From Desulfovibrio psychrotolerans (GTDB lineage: Bacteria; Desulfobacterota; Desulfovibrionia; Desulfovibrionales; Desulfovibrionaceae), in the NCBI RefSeq assembly GCF_013340305.1, contig NZ_BLVP01000007.1:124001-188000 (forward strand): a stretch of 64,000 bases of DNA, read 5' to 3'. A program made the translations under genes and the position numbers. The notes under the pieces were generated by a model. The model made no database searches. It was given only the letters and a program-made list of their open reading frames with translations, and was not told the DNA's origin. Of this stretch, positions 17,333 through 27,045 are shown in pieces. Numbering within the stretch: the stretch's first letter is position 1; every line of letters starts with the position of its first letter.

Positions 17333-19474
17333 CTACCGCACACCCTTGGAGCGCAGAAACTGCGAGTAGCGGCGGTCGGTGCCGTTTATGTGCTTCATGA
17401 GCCATTCCTTCAGGAACCGCATCACGTCCATGGTCACGGTCACCTTGCCGGACTTCAGCCCCTGCTCAAAATCCAGCACCTTGTCCACAAACTTCTTGTG
17501 CTGCGCCACATGCTCCTTGGTTTCCGCATAGCCGTAGCGGGCAAAGAGGTCTTCTTCGAACTTGAAGTGGGTAACGGTGTAATTCTTCAGTTCGTCCACA
17601 ATGCGCTCAAGCTCGTTCTTGCTGCGCCGCTGCTTCATGGCCTTATGCAGGCTGTTGATGAGATGCACCAGCCGCTTGTGCTGATCGTCAATGGACGGAA
17701 TGCTCAGGGAAAGATCGTTCGTCCACGTAAACAGCTCGTCCGATTCCCCGGTATTTACCCCCGTGGCCTTGCCTGCGGCAAGGGACTGGATAACCGTATC
17801 CAGTTCTTCCACCAGCCCGGAAATCTCCACAAGCGCACGGGCAGAAACCGCCATGCCCTCCGCCGTCTCAGAGGCAACCCGCGTCACTTCGGACACGGCG
17901 CGGTTTATCTGTTCCGATGCGGCAGACTGCTCTTCAGACGCCGTGGCAATGGAGGAAACCTGCATGGCGGTCTCATCCACTATATGCACAATCTCATCCA
18001 TAAACCTGCCGGATTCGCTGGCAGCCTCCGTGGAAACCACAATATCCTGCGCAGCCAGTTCCACGGCCTGCACGTTTTCACGGGCGTGGCTCTGTATGCG
18101 CTGCACGGCATCGCCCACCTCCTTGGTGGCATGCATGGTCTTCTCCGCCAGCTTGCGCACCTCGTCCGCCACCACGGCAAACCCTCGCCCTGCCTCGCCC
18201 GCGCGGGCGGCTTCTATGGCCGCGTTCAAGGCCAGCAGGTTTGTCTGGTCGGCAATGTCGGAAATGGTGGTCATGATCTGGCTGATGGAATCCGCCTGCT
18301 TCCCAAGCTGCCCCATGGTCTCCTTCAGAGACATAATGCGCTGCTGAATCTTTTCTATGGAATCCACAGCCTTGCGCACGCCCTTCGCGCCCGTCTCCGC
18401 GTTATCCTTGGAGCGAGCGGCAGACTGCGCCGCGCTGGAGGCGTTCTGCGCCACCTCGTACACGGTGCCGTTCATCTGTTCCATGGCCGTGGCGGTTTCC
18501 GTCATGCGGTCGCGCTGCACGTCCACACCCTGATTCACTACCTCTATCTGGTGCGAAAGCTCCTCAACGGAGGCAAACACCTTCTGCGAAACGCCCTGTG
18601 CCTTGTTGGCCACGGCAGACATGGTGTCAAACAGCGTCTGTACCGTTTCGCGCTGGGTGCGGGCTTCTTCAAGGGCGGCCTGCGTCTCCTCGGCCCGCGT
18701 CTGGGCCTCCCGGCCATAGGCGTCCGCCTCGGCCATCTTGGCTTTCAGGTTGCCCACCATGACCTGCATGTCTTCCCGCAGCGAAAAGAGCTCATGCCGG
18801 TAGTCTCCTTCCGGCACGGCATCCAGATATCCCTTGGCCACGGCCTGAGAATAGGCGCGCAGCCTGTCCATGGGGCCGAACATATCCCTGCGCAGCCCGA
18901 ACAGGATAAGCAGCAGCGCTATACCGCCCGCAGCGGCCACCACCGCCTGAAAAATCAGCAAGCCCTGTACCCGGCCTTCCGCGTCATGCTGCAGAATGAC
19001 CACGGCTCGGTTCATGGCCGCCACCACCGCATCGCTCTGCGCGGGAATGGCCCCCCCTGCCTGCACGTCTCCGGCAAGGGCCTTTTCCACCGTATCACGC
19101 AGGCTGCGCCACGCCTCCTGCACCTGCCGCAACTGGGCTGCGGCCTGCTCGCCCGCTGCGGGCAGCTTGGCGGCAGGGCCGGACTGCGCCAGCGTGAGCG
19201 GTGCCGCCCCGCCGTTCAGCAGCGCCGCCTGCGAGGCATCAAACACACGCACGGCGTTGTTCATGGCGTCACGGTGCGCCGTGTTACGGGTAGACAGATA
19301 CGCCAGCGCGTCCTTGGCAATGGTCTGGCTCAACATACGCTGGCGACCGGCAAGGTTTATGACCAGTCCGTCGTCCTTCTGCGCAGAAGTCACAACCCAT
19401 GTCCCCAAAAACATGGCCACAGAAATCAGAATCAGCAGCACAACGGATGCGATAATTCTTGTCTTGATAGACAT
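17333..19474 (-). CDS. Methyl-accepting chemotaxis protein with C-terminal hemerythrin domain (DcrH type)
   Basis: A 713-residue chemoreceptor. The N-terminal segment [21 protein letters not shown] is a membrane anchor. A PilJ-type periplasmic domain follows ([18 protein letters not shown]), then a second membrane segment near 190-210, a HAMP-like linker and the signalling domain with the [20 protein letters not shown] tip. Residues about 580-713 form a bacteriohemerythrin with all expected di-iron ligands: [29 protein letters not shown] and KHINGTDRR. The same domain order occurs in DcrH of D. vulgaris, which binds O2, so a role in oxygen sensing is likely. GGGGGAACC precedes the ATG at 19474. 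Confidence 0.92.
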   Translation of the reverse strand: MSIKTRIIASVVLLILISVAMFLGTWVVTSAQKDDGLVINLAGRQRMLSQTIAKDALAYLSTRNTAHRDAMNNAVRVFDASQAALLNGGAAPLTLAQSGPAAKLPAAGEQAAAQLRQVQEAWRSLRDTVEKALAGDVQAGGAIPAQSDAVVAAMNRAVVILQHDAEGRVQGLLIFQAVVAAAGGIALLLILFGLRRDMFGPMDRLRAYSQAVAKGYLDAVPEGDYRHELFSLREDMQVMVGNLKAKMAEADAYGREAQTRAEETQAALEEARTQRETVQTLFDTMSAVANKAQGVSQKVFASVEELSHQIEVVNQGVDVQRDRMTETATAMEQMNGTVYEVAQNASSAAQSAARSKDNAETGAKGVRKAVDSIEKIQQRIMSLKETMGQLGKQADSISQIMTTISDIADQTNLLALNAAIEAARAGEAGRGFAVVADEVRKLAEKTMHATKEVGDAVQRIQSHARENVQAVELAAQDIVVSTEAASESGRFMDEIVHIVDETAMQVSSIATASEEQSAASEQINRAVSEVTRVASETAEGMAVSARALVEISGLVEELDTVIQSLAAGKATGVNTGESDELFTWTNDLSLSIPSIDDQHKRLVHLINSLHKAMKQRRSKNELERIVDELKNYTVTHFKFEEDLFARYGYAETKEHVAQHKKFVDKVLDFEQGLKSGKVTVTMDVMRFLKEWLMKHINGTDRRYSQFLRSKGVR

Positions 19475-19552
19475 GGTTCCCCCAACTGAGTGTCTCGCAC
19501 TGAGTGTCTCGGGCTCAGTGAATCGCAAAGACGAAATGTCTCTGCGTAGACG

Positions 19553-19581
19553 AATATAATGAGAGCAAATCTCATTAGCAA
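19553..19581 (-). promoter_or_regulatory. Promoter for the hemerythrin chemoreceptor
   Basis: On the minus strand TTGCTA (19581-19576) is followed after 17 bases by TATATT (19558-19553), about 80 bases upstream of the ATG at 19474. A 12-base direct repeat CTGAGTGTCTCG (15-base period) lies in the resulting leader at about 19485-19511. Confidence 0.5.
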
Positions 19582-19714
19582 CCTAAATCTCAAATTTCAC
19601 AGAATAGATTAGTTGCAGTTGCAGAGAATGCACTATATCCTCCCGTGTGTCTTACCGTCGGTCTTATCGGCAGAGTCATGAATTGCAAATAGGTTACGGA
19701 CAAAGCGGGATTGC

Positions 19715-21250
19715 ATGATTGCCAGAGTTGCCTGTGCCGCCCTGTTGGGCATAGACGCCTTCCGGGTGGATTTGGAAGTGGACCTCGCGCGGCAAGGATT
19801 GCCCGCCTTCACCATGGTCGGCCTTGCAGAAGGAGCCGTGCGCGAAGCCAAGGAACGTGTCTTTGCCGCCCTGAAAAACTGCGGCCACAGACTGCCTCCT
19901 TCACGCATCACCGTAAACCTTGCCCCGGCAGACAGACGCAAGGGAGGCAGCGGCTACGACCTCCCCCTCGCACTCGCCCTGCTCGGTGCCGCAGGCGTGC
20001 TCCCGCAGGAAAAGCTGGAAGGCTGGCACGTGGTGGGCGAACTCTCGCTTACCGGAGAACTCAAGCCCATTCCCGGCATCCTGCCCATGGCCATCCTTGC
20101 CCGCAACGAAGGGGCAAAGGGATTCATCGTTCCGGCGGATAATGCCGCCGAAGCCGCGGTGGTGGAAGGCCTGAACGTCTACGGCGTCCGCACGCTGGGC
20201 GAGGTGGCGGGCTTTCTTTCCGGCGAAACGGCCCTCTCCCCCACAATTTCAGACCCCGCCGACCTGCGCTGCGAAGCCGCACTGAGCTTTCTGGACTTCT
20301 CCGAGGTCAAAGGGCAGGAACACGCCAAACGCGCCATAGAAATAGCCGCGGCAGGCGGCCACAACTTACTGTTCCTCGGCCCTCCCGGCAGCGGCAAGAC
20401 CATGCTCGCCCAGCGCATCCCCACGGTGCTGCCCCCGCTCTCTTTCGAAGAGGCGCTGGAAGTCACCAAGATTTACTCCGTGGCAGATATGCTGGGGCAC
20501 AACCAGTCGCTCATGACCACCCGCCCCTTCCGCTCGCCGCACCACACCATTTCCGATGTGGGCCTCATCGGCGGCGGAGCCTACCCGCGTCCCGGCGAGG
20601 TCTCGCTCTCCCACCGCGGGGTGCTGTTTCTGGACGAACTGCCGGAATTCAAAAAGCCCGCGCTGGAGGTCATGCGCCAGCCGCTGGAATCCGGCAGCGT
20701 CACCATTTCCCGTGCGGCCATCTCCCTCACCTACCCGGCAGACTTCATGCTGGTCGCCGCCATGAACCCCTGCCCCTGCGGCTACCAGACCGATGACCGC
20801 CACGCCTGCGTGTGCAGCGACTTCCAGATACAGCGCTACCGCGCGCGTCTTTCCGGCCCGCTTCTCGACCGCATAGACCTGCATGTGGAAGTGCCCGCCG
20901 TACCCTACGAAGACCTGCGCAACGAAAGCCCCGGCGTAACCTCCGCCCAGATGCGCACCCGCATAGAAGCCGCGCGCCGTCTGCAATCAGCCCGGTATGA
21001 GGGCACTCCCTGCGTGACCAATGCAGACCTCTCCGGCAGATGGCTGGAAGATTTCTGCCGTCTGGGCGCGGCAGAGCACACCTTTCTGGGCAAGGCGGTC
21101 AACGCCCTCGCCCTGTCCGCCCGCGCCTACACCCGCATTCTGCGCATCGCCCGCACCATAGCGGACCTTGCGGAAGAAGAATCCATCGCCGTTCCCCACA
21201 TAGCGGAAGCCATAAACTGCCGCACGCTGGACAGGCAACACGCCGCCTGA
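19715..21250 (+). CDS. comM: ComM/YifB-family AAA+ ATPase (Mg-chelatase-like)
   Basis: A 511-residue protein matching ComM/YifB. An N-terminal Lon-protease-like fold (about 1-175, with RRKGGSGYDLPLALALL) is followed by an AAA+ core with Walker A GPPGSGKTML, Walker B GVLFLDELPEF and a C-terminal Mg-chelatase lid (ALSARAYTRILRIARTIADL). ComM is a branch-migration helicase promoting integration of DNA taken up by transformation, and it is widespread even in bacteria not known to be competent. GCGGGATTGC precedes the ATG. It is convergent with lepB. Confidence 0.93.
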   Translation: MIARVACAALLGIDAFRVDLEVDLARQGLPAFTMVGLAEGAVREAKERVFAALKNCGHRLPPSRITVNLAPADRRKGGSGYDLPLALALLGAAGVLPQEKLEGWHVVGELSLTGELKPIPGILPMAILARNEGAKGFIVPADNAAEAAVVEGLNVYGVRTLGEVAGFLSGETALSPTISDPADLRCEAALSFLDFSEVKGQEHAKRAIEIAAAGGHNLLFLGPPGSGKTMLAQRIPTVLPPLSFEEALEVTKIYSVADMLGHNQSLMTTRPFRSPHHTISDVGLIGGGAYPRPGEVSLSHRGVLFLDELPEFKKPALEVMRQPLESGSVTISRAAISLTYPADFMLVAAMNPCPCGYQTDDRHACVCSDFQIQRYRARLSGPLLDRIDLHVEVPAVPYEDLRNESPGVTSAQMRTRIEAARRLQSARYEGTPCVTNADLSGRWLEDFCRLGAAEHTFLGKAVNALALSARAYTRILRIARTIADLAEEESIAVPHIAEAINCRTLDRQHAA

Positions 21251-21277
21251 CCCGCCGGCAGAACGGCAGACACAGCA

Positions 21278-21310
21278 AAAAAACCCCGCCCGGTCAGAAA
21301 CCGGACGGGG
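21278..21310 (-). terminator. Rho-independent terminator of lepB
   Basis: CCCCGCCCGGT and ACCGGACGGGG-type arms (21284-21310) form a strong stem. AAAAAA lies immediately left of it on the plus strand, giving the U-run for minus-strand transcripts. Confidence 0.85.
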
Positions 21311-21338
21311 TGTATGCGTTCCAAAACAACGGCTGCCG

Positions 21339-22001
21339 TTACAGATCGTGCACAGACCTGCCTATGCGGTCCCAGCGTATGGAGCTTATGCCGTCCATGG
21401 ACCAGTAAAGAATGAACGCCTTGCCCACAATGGCAGAACGATCCACAAATCCCCAGAAGCGGGAATCATACGATTCATCGCGGTTGTCACCAAGGCAGAA
21501 ATACTTGCCGTCCGGCACCACTTCCGGCCCAAAGTCGTCACCGGGACCGGGAAAACTGCGCACATACTGCACATACGGCTCATCCTGCAACTCGCCGTTC
21601 ACATACAGCTTCTTGTCGCGCACCTCCACCGTATCGCCGGGCAGTCCCACCACCCGCTTGATATAGTGGATGGACGGGTCCTTGGGATACTCAAACACCA
21701 CTATTTCGCCCCGCTGGGGGTCGTTCATCTTCACAATCTCCGACCCGAGCACAAACGAATGGCGCGACCACCACGAATTGCCGGAAGGATTGGTCTCCTT
21801 CACGGCCAGCGGCAGCCTAATGCCGTAAGTAAACTTGTTCACCAGCAGGTAGTCACCTATCTGCAACGTCTGGAGCATGGACCCGGAAGGAATGGTAAAG
21901 GCCTGCACAATAAACGAGCGGATGAACAGGGCCAGCAGAATGGCTACAAACAGCGCCTCAAAGTATTCCGCAATGCCGCTTTTCGGATTTATATCAGACA
22001 T
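21339..22001 (-). CDS. lepB: Signal peptidase I
   Basis: A 220-residue S26 peptidase that cleaves signal peptides at the membrane outer face. A single N-terminal membrane segment (about 10-30, EALFVAILLALFIRSF) leads into the catalytic serine in FTIPSGSMLQTL. The general-base lysine is in HYIKRVVGLPGD, and box E GDNRDESYDSR is intact. GGGAAGCATAC precedes the ATG at 22001, and ten further in-frame codons upstream are not needed. lepA lies 68 bases upstream on the same strand, the usual lepA-lepB order. A strong terminator follows. Confidence 0.95.
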   Translation of the reverse strand: MSDINPKSGIAEYFEALFVAILLALFIRSFIVQAFTIPSGSMLQTLQIGDYLLVNKFTYGIRLPLAVKETNPSGNSWWSRHSFVLGSEIVKMNDPQRGEIVVFEYPKDPSIHYIKRVVGLPGDTVEVRDKKLYVNGELQDEPYVQYVRSFPGPGDDFGPEVVPDGKYFCLGDNRDESYDSRFWGFVDRSAIVGKAFILYWSMDGISSIRWDRIGRSVHDL

Positions 22002-22020
22002 GTATGCTTCCCAATGCGTA

Positions 22021-22042
22021 CCGCCCGGCATGCGCCGGGCGG
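22021..22042. other. GC-rich hairpin in the lepA-lepB spacer
   Basis: CCGCCCGGC and GCCGGGCGG pair perfectly around a four-base loop. There is no U-run on either side, so it is more likely a processing or stabilising stem than a terminator. Confidence 0.45.
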
Positions 22043-22069
22043 GGTGATGATGCCAAACAGGGCAGAGTA

Positions 22070-23875
22070 CTAGTCCTCTCCCACCTTGAGGGCGGCGAGA
22101 AATGCCTCCTGCGGAAGCTCCACGTTGCCCATGCGCTTCATGCGCTTTTTGCCTTCTTTCTGCTTTTCCAGCAGCTTGCGCTTACGTGTAATGTCACCGC
22201 CATAGCATTTGGCGGTCACGTTCTTGCGCAGCGGGGCGTTGCGTTCCCGCGCAATAACCTTGGTGCCAATGGCTGCCTGAATCACCACCTCGAACATCTG
22301 CCGGGGAATGGTGCTCTTCAGCTTCAGCGCCACGGCACGCCCATGGTACTGGGCCTTGTCGCGGTGAACAATGATGGAGAGCGCGTCCACGGCTTCGCCG
22401 TTGATGAGCATATCCAGCTTCACAAGGTTGGAGGAACGGTAGTCTATGATCTCGTAGTCCATAGAAGCGTACCCGCGCGTGTACGATTTCAGTTTGTCAA
22501 AGAAATCATACACTATTTCCGCAAAGGGCAGCTCGTAGGTAATGATAACCCGGTTGGTGGTCAGATACTTCAGGTCCTTCTGAACGCCGCGCTTTTCTTC
22601 GCACAGCTTAAGCACGTTACCCACGTACTCGTCCGGCACGTGAATCTCGCAGCGCACAAAGGGCTCGAACAGGGTGTCTATCTTGGTGGGGTCCGGCAGC
22701 TTGGCGGGGCTGTCCACGTCCATGGTCTTGCCGTCCACGGTCTTCACCTTGTAGATAACGGAAGGCGCGGTGGCGATAAGGTCCACGTTGAATTCGCGCT
22801 CCAGCCGCTCCTGAATGATCTCCATATGCAGCAGCCCCAGAAATCCGCAGCGGAAGCCGAATCCCAGCGCCTGCGATGTTTCCGGCTCGTAGGAGAAGGC
22901 GGCGTCGTTGAGCTGCAGCTTTTCCAGCGCATACTTTAGCGGCTCGTATTCGTTGGCGTCCGAGGGGTACAACCCGCAAAAGACCATGGGCTTCACCACC
23001 TTGAAGCCGGGAACAGCCTCTGCGGCAGGATTGCTCACCAGCGTGACGGTATCGCCCACCTTGGCATCGCCCAGTTCCTTGATGGTGGCGCACAGATAGC
23101 CCACCTCGCCCGCAGAAAGACTCTTCATCTCCTTCATTTCCGGGCTGAAGGCACCCAGCTTGGTCACCTCGTAGTCCTTGCCCGTGGCCATAAGGCGAAT
23201 CTTGTCCCCCTTGCGCACGGTGCCGTCCATGATGCGGAACATGATGACCACGCCCTGATAGGAATCGTACCACGAATCGAATATCAGCGCCTTGAGCGGC
23301 GCATCCGGCTCACCCTCGGGCGCGGGCAGCCGCTCCACAATGGCTTCCAGCACCTGCTCCACGTTCAGGCCGGTCTTGGCACTCACGCCAAGGGCGTTGG
23401 TGGTGTCCAGCCCTATAACTTCCTCAATCTCGGTCTTCACCCGGTCAATTTCCGCGCTGGCAAGGTCAATCTTGTTCAGCACGGGAATGACCTCAAGGTC
23501 GTGGTCCAGCGCAAGATACACGTTGGCAAGCGTCTGCGCTTCCACCCCCTGCGAGGCGTCCACCACCAGCAGCGCGCCTTCGCACGCCGCCAGCGAACGG
23601 GAAACCTCATACCCGAAGTCCACATGGCCGGGCGTGTCGATGAGGTTGAGAATATACTCGTTACCGTTCTTCGCCTTGTAGGGAATGCGCACCGCCTGCG
23701 CCTTGATGGTAATGCCGCGCTCGCGCTCTATGTCCATGCGGTCCAGATACTGCTCCCGCTTGTCACGGGCCTCCACAAGGCCGGTGATGTCCAGAATGCG
23801 GTCCGCAAGGGTGGACTTTCCATGGTCTATGTGCGCTATGATGCTGAAATTGCGTATGTGTTCCTGTTTCGCCAT
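22070..23875 (-). CDS. lepA: Elongation factor 4 (LepA)
   Basis: A 601-residue translational GTPase starting [26 protein letters not shown]. It shows [13 protein letters not shown], the LepA-specific [17 protein letters not shown] segment, [14 protein letters not shown] and the C-terminal CTD with [16 protein letters not shown]-like basic residues. It acts on stalled or mistranslocated ribosomes. The start at 23875 is the conserved one; a GTG six codons earlier (23893) is also open, and its spacing from GGGAG is short. lepB follows after 68 bases. Confidence 0.96.
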   Translation of the reverse strand: MAKQEHIRNFSIIAHIDHGKSTLADRILDITGLVEARDKREQYLDRMDIERERGITIKAQAVRIPYKAKNGNEYILNLIDTPGHVDFGYEVSRSLAACEGALLVVDASQGVEAQTLANVYLALDHDLEVIPVLNKIDLASAEIDRVKTEIEEVIGLDTTNALGVSAKTGLNVEQVLEAIVERLPAPEGEPDAPLKALIFDSWYDSYQGVVIMFRIMDGTVRKGDKIRLMATGKDYEVTKLGAFSPEMKEMKSLSAGEVGYLCATIKELGDAKVGDTVTLVSNPAAEAVPGFKVVKPMVFCGLYPSDANEYEPLKYALEKLQLNDAAFSYEPETSQALGFGFRCGFLGLLHMEIIQERLEREFNVDLIATAPSVIYKVKTVDGKTMDVDSPAKLPDPTKIDTLFEPFVRCEIHVPDEYVGNVLKLCEEKRGVQKDLKYLTTNRVIITYELPFAEIVYDFFDKLKSYTRGYASMDYEIIDYRSSNLVKLDMLINGEAVDALSIIVHRDKAQYHGRAVALKLKSTIPRQMFEVVIQAAIGTKVIARERNAPLRKNVTAKCYGGDITRKRKLLEKQKEGKKRMKRMGNVELPQEAFLAALKVGED

Positions 23876-24144
23876 ATCTCTCTCGGACAGCACTCCCGCA
23901 GGGTGCCGTACCTCCTGTTAATGTCGCCGTTATGTCGTCGTAACTCTCCGGCCCCGCCTGCGTCCCGGAACGCATCCCTGCGGAACTGACAAGACTGCCC
24001 GCACATCCCGCACCCATGTAGACGGGAACACCAGCAGAACATCCCTCTATACGCCATTCCGGTGCGAAAGTCTAACCCTGTCCACGGCCCTCCGCACCGG
24101 GGCATTCCGGCCATCGGATAAGCCCGCTCCGGCGTGCCCGGACG

Positions 24145-25485
24145 TCACAACAGGCACTGCAACCCGCCAAGACACCACGGGCAATGCCCGCAGGGCACGG
24201 TCACTCCGTGGCAGTCCGCCTCAAAGGGGCCCATCTCGCCGGTCATGTCGTCGCACGGCCCCATCGTGCAGGAGGAGCAGTCCGGGTAGTCATACGCGCA
24301 CACCTCCTGCCGAAAACGACTGTACTCCGCCGACCGCCAGATATCTTCCAGCGGCTGCTCCCGCACGGAACCGAACCGCTGGGGCCGCACAATCTTGCGC
24401 TGCCCGTCCAGATGGCAGGAATAGGCGTGCCATAAAAAATAGCAGGGATGCACGCCCCCGTCGGAGGTAATGAAGACGCTGCCGTCCTCCACAAAATCGC
24501 ATCGCCGCTCCGCCCGGGTGGAAACAGCGGGCAGCCGCACCTCCACGCCGCATTCTTCCCCGGCTTCGCGCGCCCGGTCAAACACCGCCGCCACCTCTTC
24601 ATGGAGCAAGGTGTCCGCCCGCGCCTCACGCTCTATAAGGCGCTTCAGATGCAGATATATCCCCTGTTCGCTGGCCTCCTGCTGCATTGCCTGCACCAGC
24701 GCCACCAACCGCTTTTCCTCTTCGGTACGGTGAAAACGGCGGAAAATGGCATAATACTCGGCAAGGTTCAGCCCCTGCGCTGCCGCAGCATCCCGCCAGC
24801 GGCCATACAGGGCGCGGGCTTGCGGCGTATCCGGCGTAAAAACAGATTCCTCCGCAGCGTGGACGTCATAGGATAGCACATGGCTGGCAAGCAGAAACGA
24901 TGCCCCCTGCTCCCCTGCCCAGCGCACCACGTCAGGCAGCTCATGCAGGTTCTTGCGCATGATGACAAACTCCGCCCCGATGCGAAAATCCTTCCTGCCC
25001 GTGTTCTCGCGCGCTTCGCGCAGCAGGCGGAAAGCACGCTCAAGCCCCGGCGTATTGCCGCCCCCGTGCAGCGTATCCCGCTCCCGCAGGGCAATGGAAT
25101 CCACCGAAAGACACATGGTGTCCAGCCCCGCCCGCAACAGGTCCGCGGCAAGTCCGGCAGTCAGCATCAGCCCGTTGGACTGAAACCCTATCCACGCACC
25201 GGCGGGCATACGGCTGCGCGCACGGGCCACCATCTCAACCAAATCGGGATGCAGCAGCGGCTCGCCTATGCCGTTGAGCAGCAGGGCACGCACATGCGGC
25301 AGCACGGAATCCAGCCGCGCAAACGTCTCAAAGCTCATGTCGGCGTCTTCCAGGCAGTTGCCCTGCGTGTGCTTCATGCACATGGTGCAACGCAGGTTGC
25401 AGCGGGTGGTTGTCTCCACATACAGCCGTTCGGGATACTGCCCGGTATCAAACAATTCTGCGTCCGCAGAAGTCATAATGCTCAC
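24145..25485 (-). CDS. Radical SAM / SPASM domain protein
   Basis: A 446-residue protein with the radical SAM motif RCNLRCTMCMKH near residue 30, then LLNGIGEPLLHPDLV (a GGE-like strand). A C-terminal SPASM region of about 120 residues has many cysteines (GGVHPCYFL, CAYDYPDCSSCTMGPCDD, PCGHCPWC), likely for one or two auxiliary 4Fe-4S clusters. Such enzymes modify peptides, proteins or cofactors. No precursor peptide or partner was found nearby, so the substrate is unknown. A GTG at 25485 is the likely start: GGAGG lies four bases upstream, whereas the ATG nine bases later is 13 bases away. Confidence 0.8.
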   Translation of the reverse strand: MSIMTSADAELFDTGQYPERLYVETTTRCNLRCTMCMKHTQGNCLEDADMSFETFARLDSVLPHVRALLLNGIGEPLLHPDLVEMVARARSRMPAGAWIGFQSNGLMLTAGLAADLLRAGLDTMCLSVDSIALRERDTLHGGGNTPGLERAFRLLREARENTGRKDFRIGAEFVIMRKNLHELPDVVRWAGEQGASFLLASHVLSYDVHAAEESVFTPDTPQARALYGRWRDAAAAQGLNLAEYYAIFRRFHRTEEEKRLVALVQAMQQEASEQGIYLHLKRLIEREARADTLLHEEVAAVFDRAREAGEECGVEVRLPAVSTRAERRCDFVEDGSVFITSDGGVHPCYFLWHAYSCHLDGQRKIVRPQRFGSVREQPLEDIWRSAEYSRFRQEVCAYDYPDCSSCTMGPCDDMTGEMGPFEADCHGVTVPCGHCPWCLGGLQCLL

Positions 25486-25966
25486 ATATCCTCCGGTATC
25501 ACAGCTCCGGCTGCGTGCAGGCGGGTCTTCCCGCCCGCAATGTCTCGGGCACCCCGTCCCGGCGTTAGCCATCTCGCCACGGGATTACCCGGCCACCCGC
25601 ACACGCCGGATACCTGAAGGCATCCGGCTGCCGCAGTTGGGGAAATACACAATACACGGTGAAAACAGGTCCCGGCACGCCCTTCCTGCCTCAGCACCGT
25701 TCTGTCTGATAGGCACGGATGCCCCACAAGGCAAGCCTCGCCAAGTGACAAGAGGACAAGGGGACAAGGGGACAAGAAGACAAGAAAGCAGGGAGAGAAC
25801 AGGAAGCCCAATACCGAAGATCAATAATTGATATTGACATTCATTACAAACTCATTCACGCATACGCCATACCCGCCGAAAAACACCGAGTGCGACCCTT
25901 CAGGCCCCTACGCAGGCTGTGTCCGGCGGCATCTTCCCCCTACCGGCGGGATAAAGAGGAACACCA
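25486..25966. other. Intergenic region before the signal-peptidase-like gene
   Basis: This 481-base spacer separates two divergent genes. It holds an 8-bp tandem repeat (25747-25786) and a short AT-rich stretch (25825-25850). The rest contains no gene, RNA or strong stem that I can support. Confidence 0.5.
25747..25786. repeat. 8-bp tandem repeat GACAAGRR (five copies)
   Basis: Five consecutive units, GACAAGAG, GACAAGGG, GACAAGGG, GACAAGAA and GACAAGAA, differ only in their last two bases. They are confined to the spacer. Confidence 0.85.
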
Positions 25967-26689
25967 ATGGCAAAAATCATCCGTTTCGCCCTGTCTCTCC
26001 TGTTTCCGGGGGTTGGACAAATGCTCGGGAACAACTGGAAAAAGGGAATCCTCTTCTTCCTTCCCATGGTGCTTGTAACGGCATTGGCAGGCGCTGCATC
26101 CCTCCACTCCGGCAATGATACAATACTGCTGCTCATGCTGCTATTGGTGCCCAACATTGTCTTCCGCATATGGGCTGCCTGCGATGCCGCAGCCAGCAGC
26201 GCCCTTCCCGATACACGCATACGTCCGACGCAAAAAGTTGCCATCATAACCTGCTGCATCGCGCTTTCTGTTGCGGTAAACGCGTACGGTGATGAAGAAA
26301 GGATCACATCCTTCAAGATGGCCGCCGGAAGCGAGATCATGGAACCGGTTCTCCCGGCAGGAGCCAGAATCCTTGCCTCAGGCCCCAATCACTGGAAGGA
26401 TGATACGCATACCGGCGACTTCGTCATCGTCCGCGTCCGGAACGCGCACTCCCGAAATGACAATCATTTTGTGCTAAAAATCCACGGCGTGGCAGGCGAG
26501 CCGCGCCCTCTCTCCGCCACTCCGGGTACGCCGGACACGCCGGAAGGGCCGGAAAACATGATACCGGCGGGGCACTATCTGGTCGGTGCCACAGACCCCC
26601 AGCGATTCCACATCATTGTCCCTGAAGAGGATATCCGGGCAAAAGCGCTGTGCGTGTACTGGCCTCCGAACATTGCCGAAAAGCTGTGA
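25967..26689 (+). CDS. Multi-spanning signal-peptidase-I-like (S26) protein
   Basis: A 240-residue protein. Hydrophobic stretches at about 8-22, 26-45, 52-70 and 88-104 are predicted membrane segments, and LLFPGVGQMLGNNWKKG resembles the PGxGQ segment of small membrane proteins fused to S26 peptidases. The C-terminal half aligns by eye with LepB: SFKMAAGSEIMEPVL puts Ser in the catalytic position, but two residues (EI) are inserted before the MEP motif. HFVLKIHGVAGEP keeps the Lys. Box E GDNRDxSxDSR is degraded to GATDPQRFHIIVPEED. It is either a specialised peptidase or an inactive one. GGGATAAAGAGG lies just upstream. Confidence 0.6.
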   Translation: MAKIIRFALSLLFPGVGQMLGNNWKKGILFFLPMVLVTALAGAASLHSGNDTILLLMLLLVPNIVFRIWAACDAAASSALPDTRIRPTQKVAIITCCIALSVAVNAYGDEERITSFKMAAGSEIMEPVLPAGARILASGPNHWKDDTHTGDFVIVRVRNAHSRNDNHFVLKIHGVAGEPRPLSATPGTPDTPEGPENMIPAGHYLVGATDPQRFHIIVPEEDIRAKALCVYWPPNIAEKL

Positions 26690-27045
26690 CCCCGGTCCGG
26701 AAACGCCTGCTCCGCGGCACAGCATGTACAACGTTTTTTTCATGCAGCGCCCCGCCCCCTCTTGGCTTTTCCGAAACAGGCATTAGGTATCACAAAGTTC
26801 TTCTGCGATGCACACCCCGCACACGCCGGAACACTGGACAAACGGGAAAAAAAATCGCAGTCTGAAAAGAACCGCACAAGGCAGCCCCTTTTTGCGGGCA
26901 TTTCCGGCACCGCGCCGTGCCTGTCCTGTGTGTTTTCCTGCGGCTCACCACAAGCGCAGGAAACCGGCAAAGCAGTTGAGGCAACGCATACGGCACCCGC
27001 CGCCGCGTACCCACAAACCGACAACCTCCTAGACAGGAAAGGCCC
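26690..27045. other. Intergenic region
   Basis: This 356-base spacer lies between the signal-peptidase-like gene and the next hypothetical on the same strand. Overlapping open frames here have poor codon use and no ribosome sites. No repeat or terminator was identified. Confidence 0.5.

Noticed and set aside
17390-19489. Plus-strand open frame of about 699 codons opposite the hemerythrin chemoreceptor
   Set aside because: The minus-strand gene has complete domain signatures, a promoter and a ribosome site. The plus frame is an antisense shadow rich in His and Leu.
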